Shown here: positions 15,604 to 20,186 of the stretch, in pieces
How positions within the stretch are numbered: the stretch's first letter is position 1
How the letters are laid out: each line of letters opens with the position of its first letter
Assembly (NCBI GenBank): GCA_937960795.1
Contig: CALGPA010000029.1
Span: 1-20,186, forward strand
Length of the DNA stretch: 20,186 bases
Direction: 5' to 3'
Source: an uncultured bacterium
GTDB lineage: Bacteria > Cloacimonadota > Cloacimonadia > Cloacimonadales > Cloacimonadaceae
Notes under the pieces: model-generated
Databases searched by the model: none
Told to the model about the DNA's origin: nothing
The model's input: only the letters and a program-made list of their open reading frames with translations
Made by a program: the position numbers and the translations under genes

Positions 15604-16577
15604 GCATGTACCTCAAAAAAGCTTTCTAGACGAAGGACGGTTCTGGAATCCAGCCTTTCCGGCAGCTCCCCTTCCAGATTTAAGAAGGGTAGCGATATGT
15701 GCTTCTTCAGAAGAAGGTTATCTATCTGCAGATGGCAAAAGGCTTGAGTATAGCTGATGATCCCGTTTAAACTGCGGAGCTTGATCTGCTCTCTGATATC
15801 TTTTAGCCTGTCCATAACGCTGTATGGATATGTGTAAATAAGATATTGATCCACAATGTCCTCCACGAGATGCGGCATCGAAAACTGCCGCTGCACCTCG
15901 TTGAATACTACATCTCCGCCTAAATCGCTGATGACATCATAGAGATCGCGGAAGATGGGCGGCACGCCCAGATAACCAAGCCGCAGATTGGTGGGCAAAG
16001 CATCTCTCTGCTTGGCTTCATACAAGAAATCATTAAGCTCCCGCTCAAATCTTTGGGGATCGCCCTGAAAGTCCGAGGAATTCACCAACCAGAGATGGTT
16101 CTCTTTCCCGCTCACACGACGCTCAGAATAGCACAATCTATCCAGCTCCACAAGCTTAACTCGGATGGAATCCAGCCACTTTTTGGCTTCCTGACTTTGT
16201 TTGCGGCTCACCCCATAATGCTCTTCAAGAGACGATATCTCTTTGTCAAGGGCAGCATATTCGCGTTGAGGCGGAAATGAAAAGCGATACACAGGGATTC
16301 CTTCTTCCTTTATCATTTCTAGAAGTGAACCGGAATTTGAGCAATCTCCCTGAACGATTCCAATCACTTCATCAAGATCCGAGCACAAAGCCGATGAGAA
16401 ATTGCCTTTGATCCAAGAACATAGGCTACGTGGGAATCCCTTAAGTTCTGCATCATGAATATGGGCAGATGAATCCTGGCTGAGAAAGATGTTGTTAAGA
16501 TCAATCGGCACAAGTCCTGCAGCATAAAGCACTTCAACGGGCAAGGATGTGGTGAATCCGATGCGTTTAGTCTTCAC
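15600..16577 (-). CDS. 2-hydroxyacyl-CoA dehydratase / benzoyl-CoA reductase subunit-like Fe-S protein
   Basis: A roughly 325-residue member of the HgdB/BcrC family (2-hydroxyglutaryl-CoA dehydratase D-component). Recognisable features are the N-terminal GFTTSLPVEVLYAAGLVP segment, CSWIKGNF, GDCSNS and QAFCH, and the C-terminal EGELPERLDSRT(V)xxRLE(S)F pattern. Counting from the GTG at 16577, the cysteines are C53, C65, C79, C149 and C281; three of the motif cysteines probably hold an Fe-S cluster. Family members use ATP-driven electrons from an activase, but no activase or partner subunit is in this window, so the substrate is unknown. TTG 16604 and ATG 16598 are in frame, but the GTG at 16577 has GGAG seven bases upstream and gives the usual N-terminus. 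It overlaps the ABC-F gene by 11 bases and mnmA by four. Confidence 0.8.
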   Translation of the reverse strand: MKTKRIGFTTSLPVEVLYAAGLVPIDLNNIFLSQDSSAHIHDAELKGFPRSLCSWIKGNFSSALCSDLDEVIGIVQGDCSNSGSLLEMIKEEGIPVYRFSFPPQREYAALDKEISSLEEHYGVSRKQSQEAKKWLDSIRVKLVELDRLCYSERRVSGKENHLWLVNSSDFQGDPQRFERELNDFLYEAKQRDALPTNLRLGYLGVPPIFRDLYDVISDLGGDVVFNEVQRQFSMPHLVEDIVDQYLIYTYPYSVMDRLKDIREQIKLRSLNGIISYTQAFCHLQIDNLLLKKHISLPFLNLEGELPERLDSRTVLRLESFFEVHA

Positions 16578-18477
16578 AGGCCAGCTCCAGATATTCATTC
16601 TCAAGATTCTCGATCTGTTGATTGATCTCGCAGATCATCCCTTGCAGCCTAGCCGCTTCATCATTAAGAGCTTTCACCTTGCTGCTATCATTGTACGTAA
16701 GCGAATCTGCGAGCATTTCATGAATCTGTGAGATCCTGGATTCAGAGCTCTGTTTCTGCTCGCTTTTCTCTTCAATCTTCTTGTGGATTTGATCAAGATG
16801 CCAAGGGTTTACCTTGCGTTTCTTTTCGCGCTCAGGAGCCTTTGCTTTGATGACTTCCGGTTCACTGAACGCCATTTCGATAGCCTCATCTATTCCGACA
16901 TCTGTCTGAGTGATGGTCTTTGAGATCTTGCCGCCGCTAATCTTGCTGCAAAATACCCAATAGCTATCCGCCAATTCTCGAATAAAATGTCTATCGTGCG
17001 ATACAAAGATGATGCTACCATCAAAGTTCTTAAGTGCCTCCAAGAGAGCATCATGCATCGGAATATCCAGATGGTTCGTGGGCTCGTCCAGAATCAATAA
17101 ATTGGGTTTCTCATGGATTAAGACACTCAGATACAGACGGGACTTCTCGCCTCCCGACAGCACAGAGACTTTTTTCTCGACATCATCCCCCCTAAATCCA
17201 AATCTCGCCAGCCAGGAGAGGACGTAGCCTTGCGGCTCAGATGGAACCAGCTGCCACAGAGTCTGCATCACTGTCAAGGATTCATCCAGAGTATTCTGAT
17301 GTTGGTCATAATAAGCAATCTTGAGGCTTGCGCCCAGATAGAGCTCTCCGGATAAGATCGGGTGGCAGCCAAGCAGAATCCTGAGCAATGTGGACTTCCC
17401 GCAGCCGTTTGGCCCGATGATGGCAATGCGATCCTGCCAGTGAGCTTTGAGCTGGACATTTTCCGCCAGAATCAAGTCAGCACCGACGCCGAAACTGACA
17501 TCATCCAGACGAAAGACATCGTTGCCGCTACGTGAGGCACTATGAAGCTTGATGGTAATCCCACTATCTGCTTGCGGTGCTTCCACGAGTTCCATTCTTT
17601 CCAAGCCCTTAAGTCTGGACTTGGCTTGATTTGTCTTTTGTCCCGCGATGTTTTTCTGGATGAAAGCTTGGGTTTCCTTGATCTGTTTCTGTTGTCGTTC
17701 ATATTGGCGTTGTTGGCTAAGCAGGGCAATCTGCCGAGCTTCAAAGAAGGAGCTGTAATTGCCTTTGCTGATTGAAATTCTGGCTCCTGATATATAGTAG
17801 ATCGAAGTGGTAATGCGGTCTAGAAAGTCGCGATCGTGGGAAACCACCAAATATGGCCGGGGATTGTCTCTCAGATAGTTTTCCAGCCATCGTATCATTG
17901 ATAGATCCAAGTGGTTGGTCGGCTCATCAAGGATCAGGAGATCATATCTTTTTAGAAGCAGGTAAGCAAGGCAGATCCGAGTCTGCTCTCCCCCACTGAA
18001 GTCAGCTATGACCTTACACCACTGCTCCTCCGGGAAGCCGAGGGATAGCAGGACATGCTTGATCTCATTTTCATGCTCAAAAGCGCCGCATTGATGCATC
18101 TTTTCGATGACAAAGTTTAGCTCTTCTTGAGTAGTAAGATCGTGTTTTTCTTCGAGCTTTGCAGACAAGTGATGCATCTCTCGTTTGAGATGGGATATGT
18201 CTTCTCGCGCAGATTCAATATACTGCATTAGGCTTAGACCTGGGTTGATCGTGGCATTTTGGGCAAGATATGCTATGTTTAGTTTTTTCGCTGTTTGGAT
18301 CCTGCCCAAACTGGGACGTAGATCCCCCAAGATCATCTTGATCAAAGTGCTTTTTCCACTCCCATTGGGTCCGATGAGACCGATCTTGCTATTGTGCTCA
18401 ATTGTGCAATTCACTCCCCGAAGGACATATTCACCGGCAAATTCGATCCCCAAATCTATGCATTGGACTAGGCTCAT
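16567..18477 (-). CDS. ABC-F family ATPase (YdiF/Uup type)
   Basis: A 636-residue protein with two ABC ATPase domains and no membrane segments, as in ABC-F translation factors that act at the ribosomal E site. Domain 1: Walker A GPNGSGKST (36-44), signature SGGEQ (161-165), Walker B LLILDEP (180-186). Domain 2: Walker A GPNGCGKST (355-363), signature SGGEKS (441-446), Walker B LLILDEP (460-466). The long basic linker (about 242-300) corresponds to the P-site tRNA interaction motif. Residues 555-632 form a charged coiled coil like the Uup/YdiF C-terminal domain. Antibiotic-resistance ABC-F proteins share this plan, but nothing here points to resistance rather than a housekeeping role. The ATG has a GAGAGAAAG-type site upstream. 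It is the first gene of an operon with the HgdB-like gene and mnmA. Confidence 0.95.
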   Translation of the reverse strand: MSLVQCIDLGIEFAGEYVLRGVNCTIEHNSKIGLIGPNGSGKSTLIKMILGDLRPSLGRIQTAKKLNIAYLAQNATINPGLSLMQYIESAREDISHLKREMHHLSAKLEEKHDLTTQEELNFVIEKMHQCGAFEHENEIKHVLLSLGFPEEQWCKVIADFSGGEQTRICLAYLLLKRYDLLILDEPTNHLDLSMIRWLENYLRDNPRPYLVVSHDRDFLDRITTSIYYISGARISISKGNYSSFFEARQIALLSQQRQYERQQKQIKETQAFIQKNIAGQKTNQAKSRLKGLERMELVEAPQADSGITIKLHSASRSGNDVFRLDDVSFGVGADLILAENVQLKAHWQDRIAIIGPNGCGKSTLLRILLGCHPILSGELYLGASLKIAYYDQHQNTLDESLTVMQTLWQLVPSEPQGYVLSWLARFGFRGDDVEKKVSVLSGGEKSRLYLSVLIHEKPNLLILDEPTNHLDIPMHDALLEALKNFDGSIIFVSHDRHFIRELADSYWVFCSKISGGKISKTITQTDVGIDEAIEMAFSEPEVIKAKAPEREKKRKVNPWHLDQIHKKIEEKSEQKQSSESRISQIHEMLADSLTYNDSSKVKALNDEAARLQGMICEINQQIENLENEYLELACED

Positions 18478-18576
18478 TCTTTCTCTCGCATTACTTTAGC
18501 TACTTAAAAGCAAAGAATATCGAGCGCAGATCCTGTCAAACATATTCTTATCCCGATCCGCAGTCTATCTCCCCAT
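18478..18576. promoter_or_regulatory. Promoter region of the ABC-F/HgdB-like/mnmA operon
   Basis: About 100 bases lie between the terminator of the upstream redox operon and the ABC-F start. A perfect TTGACA can be read on the minus strand near 18540-18535, but the best -10-like hexamer (TATTCT) is only 14 bases away, which is too close, so the promoter is not defined. Confidence 0.3.
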
Positions 18577-18612
18577 CAAAAAAAACCGACTTCCATGAGC
18601 CGGCTTTTTTTG
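18577..18612 (-). terminator. Rho-independent terminator of the MarR-OsmC-thioredoxin operon
   Basis: Read on the minus strand, GCCGGC (18604-18599) pairs with GTCGGT (18590-18585) using two G-U pairs around an 8-base loop, followed by a run of eight T residues (18585-18578). It lies about 20 bases after the thioredoxin-fold lipoprotein stop. A-run and T-run symmetry could also let it work weakly on the plus strand. Confidence 0.85.
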
Positions 18613-18628
18613 ATGTATATTGACTGGC

Positions 18629-19132
18629 TTAGTTTAGAAGTTCTTTTAGATGGGATACATAATCTGCTGCGCCCCCAGGACGGTATCCGGTGCGAGCGAT
18701 CTCTTTGCCTTCTTCATCGACGAGCACTATAGTGGGATAGCCCTGGATGCCAAATTGGCGTTGCAGCATGCTGTTTTGTTGTTTCAGTTCATCACTTTGA
18801 GCGATGTTGCGCGGGAAGTCCAGCTTCAACATCACAAGATTTTCTTCGGCATATTTCTTAAACAGATCTTGACTAAAGACCTCCTCAGCAAGGCGGATGC
18901 ACCATCCACACCAATCTGAACCGGTAAAGTTCACCAAGATAGGGCGTTGCATCTCTTTGGCTGCTGAAATGGCCAAGTCCCAATCCTCAGTCCAAGATCC
19001 CGGCAGATAATCCTCAGATCCGGAAGCCGGCAAGATCTCTTCTGCGGATTCCACATTGGCAGATTCCTGGGCAGGACTGCAGCTAAGCACTGCGACCATT
19101 GAAATTAGGACTAATATGAAAATGAATTTCAT
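18629..19132 (-). CDS. Thioredoxin-fold lipoprotein
   Basis: A 167-residue exported protein. The N-terminus is a lipoprotein signal peptide with lipobox VLSC, Cys18 being the lipidated residue. A flexible acidic stretch follows, then a thioredoxin-fold domain of the Thioredoxin_7 type, with active site W74-C75-G-W-C78 and the cis-Pro segment GYPTIV. It probably reduces or isomerises disulfides outside the cytoplasm; +2 Ser suggests outer-membrane sorting by the E. coli rule, which may not hold here. The ATG overlaps the stop of the OsmC gene by four bases, so it is the last gene of a coupled MarR-OsmC-thioredoxin operon. Confidence 0.92.
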   Translation of the reverse strand: MKFIFILVLISMVAVLSCSPAQESANVESAEEILPASGSEDYLPGSWTEDWDLAISAAKEMQRPILVNFTGSDWCGWCIRLAEEVFSQDLFKKYAEENLVMLKLDFPRNIAQSDELKQQNSMLQRQFGIQGYPTIVLVDEEGKEIARTGYRPGGAADYVSHLKELLN

Positions 19133-19560
19133 TGCGATACCTCTTTATCATTTAGGAAGATCTTCACTATGATCTCAGCAGCTTCCTTGAGCATTGCATT
19201 GACCGCGCAATACTTCTGGGTGGAAAGATTGACAGCTTTGACCACTTTGTCTTCAGGAAGATCTTCGCCACTAAAGCGGAATTTGACTGTGATTGTTTTA
19301 TAGACCATCGGGTGTTCGTCCTGAGTCATGCCATCTGCTTCCATAGAGAAGGAATAGTCTTTGACCTGCATCTTCTTTAGGATAGACACGATATCCATCC
19401 CGGAACACCCTGTGAGAGCTGCTAAGAGAAGCGGTTTGGGACGTGGGCCGGCATCATGCCCGCCATTGCCAGTTGCCACGTCCATTTTGAGAGTGTGCCC
19501 ATTGATCTCGGTTTCAAAGCCAAGATCGCCGGTCCATTTGGTTACTAGTGTATTGCTCAT
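19129..19560 (-). CDS. OsmC-family protein (YhfA-like)
   Basis: A 143-residue OsmC/Ohr-superfamily protein. These reduce organic hydroperoxides using two reactive cysteines, seen here as C52 in LTGCSGMD and C118 in KYCAV, both at the expected places. The sequence resembles the YhfA branch more than classical Ohr, and peroxidase activity for that branch is less certain. AGGAGA lies five bases before the ATG, in the 10-base gap after the MarR gene. The four-base overlap with the thioredoxin-fold lipoprotein gene implies co-translation, and the set looks like a thiol-redox stress operon. Confidence 0.93.
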   Translation of the reverse strand: MSNTLVTKWTGDLGFETEINGHTLKMDVATGNGGHDAGPRPKPLLLAALTGCSGMDIVSILKKMQVKDYSFSMEADGMTQDEHPMVYKTITVKFRFSGEDLPEDKVVKAVNLSTQKYCAVNAMLKEAAEIIVKIFLNDKEVSQ

Positions 19561-19570
19561 GATCTCTCCT

Positions 19571-20026
19571 TTAGAGTTCGATCATGGTCTCTTTGAGGAC
19601 CTCTTCATATTTTTCAACGTATTTTTTGAAAGCTTTGTAAACATCGTCGATATCTTTCTGTGGGATCTTGTCAAGAAGGCTTTCTTGCTGATCCAAGACG
19701 GTTTTCTGGCTGTTTTCTGCGAGTTTACTTCCCTTTGGAGTGATGATGGCAAACCAGCAACGACGATCCACATCGCTAGGACGACGAGTGACCAGCTTTT
19801 TGTTCACCAGATTGTCCATAATCCTTGTCACACGGCTGTGAGACACATTGAGCGCGCGCGACAATTCATTCATGTTTGCCGGCTCCCCTTTGCTAAAAAG
19901 GTAGTTTAAAAGCATGCATTCCATACGCCCTGCTTGCAAGCAAGCCTTTTGCGCATAGTCAATATCAGTAAGAACTACTTGTAGACGAGTAACAAGGTCG
20001 TGGAACTTTTCCGGATAGTTTGTCAT
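19571..20026 (-). CDS. MarR-family transcriptional regulator
   Basis: A 151-residue winged-helix repressor. The helix-turn-helix region (about 48-70: MNELSRALNVSHSRVTRIMDNL) and the wing (VTRRPSDVDRRCWFAIITPKG) are typical of MarR proteins, with a long C-terminal dimerisation helix. Cysteines C29, C37 and the one in DRRCW could allow redox sensing, although the N-terminal cysteine pattern of OhrR is not matched. A longer frame from 20113 exists, but AGGAGA five to six bases before the ATG at 20026 fixes the start there. It is the first gene of an operon with an OsmC-family protein and a thioredoxin-fold lipoprotein, which it probably controls along with itself. Confidence 0.93.
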   Translation of the reverse strand: MTNYPEKFHDLVTRLQVVLTDIDYAQKACLQAGRMECMLLNYLFSKGEPANMNELSRALNVSHSRVTRIMDNLVNKKLVTRRPSDVDRRCWFAIITPKGSKLAENSQKTVLDQQESLLDKIPQKDIDDVYKAFKKYVEKYEEVLKETMIEL

Positions 20027-20052
20027 TTTGATCTCCTGTATCTTATTTTTGT

Positions 20053-20070
20053 TATTGGTTTTAGACAATA
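20053..20070. promoter_or_regulatory. Candidate MarR operator palindrome
   Basis: TATTG (20053-20057) and CAATA (20066-20070) form a perfect inverted repeat with 8 bases between, 27 bases upstream of the marR-type start codon. MarR regulators commonly bind 16-20 bp palindromes overlapping their own promoter. The half sites are short, so chance is not excluded. Confidence 0.35.
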
Positions 20071-20186
20071 TTTCAGTTGGCACGGCGAGCATCACTAATC
20101 CTATGTTTACCATGCGTTTAAAGACTATTTTGACGTCTTCTCATCAATGGCATTTTCAGCCAAACAAAAAGCTGAAAGACGATCAG

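Noticed and set aside
15600..16604. Longer form of the HgdB-like protein starting at TTG 16604
   Set aside because: It would overlap the ABC-F gene by 38 bases and add residues before the usual family N-terminus; GTG 16577 with GGAG fits better.
16567..18477. ABC-F ATPase considered as an antibiotic-resistance gene
   Set aside because: The domain plan, with a Uup/YdiF-type C-terminal coiled coil and housekeeping operon context, gives no specific sign of resistance function.
20027..20113. N-terminal 29-residue extension of the MarR protein
   Set aside because: AGGAGA lies directly before the ATG at 20026, and the extension would place the candidate operator inside the coding region.

Overview
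The window looks like chromosomal DNA from an anaerobic bacterium of the FCB superphylum, most likely a member of Candidatus Cloacimonadota. This is inference from four signs: a secreted protein ending in a FlgD-like/type A C-terminal sorting domain (FPNPFNP ... KAVLLK), a 2-hydroxyacyl-CoA dehydratase/benzoyl-CoA reductase-family protein typical of anaerobes, the cmk-ispH-rpsA gene order, and moderate base composition with strong AGGAGG-type ribosome binding sites. There are no phage genes, transposases, CRISPR arrays or rRNA genes. Most of the window is ordinary housekeeping content packed into tightly overlapping operons.

Layout. 1-71 holds a 20-codon hydrophobic reading frame on the minus strand (a short peptide, or the broken start of a larger gene). 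148-5373 (minus) is a translationally coupled operon, read from the right: cmk, ispH, rpsA and a PAP2 phosphatase; every junction overlaps by 1-7 bases. 5552-8494 (plus) encodes a large secreted CapA-type protein with a PKD domain and a C-terminal sorting domain. tRNA-Thr(CGT) is at 8596-8672. 8673-11338 is the loosest part: two small zinc-ribbon-like proteins and a repeat-bearing membrane protein, all on the minus strand, two with clear downstream terminators, plus intergenic DNA with no confident gene.

11339-14522 (plus) is a compact run of a ThiI-like PP-loop protein, a metallo-beta-lactamase-fold hydrolase and guaA. It converges, with a 4-base gap, on a minus-strand operon (14527-18477), read from the right: an ABC-F ATPase, a 2-hydroxyacyl-CoA dehydratase-like Fe-S protein and mnmA. 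18577-20026 (minus) is a thiol-redox operon: MarR regulator, OsmC-family peroxidase-like protein and thioredoxin-fold lipoprotein, with an intrinsic terminator and a candidate operator.

A theme of the right half is sulfur, tRNA and thiol chemistry: two tRNA-thiolation PP-loop enzymes, an Fe-S reductase-like protein and a thiol-redox operon. The most unusual point is that MnmA lacks the cysteine normally used as the second catalytic residue, but has a C-x2-C and additional N-terminal cysteines, and it is translationally coupled to the orphan Fe-S reductase-like protein. I did not find an obvious new defence or mobile system.
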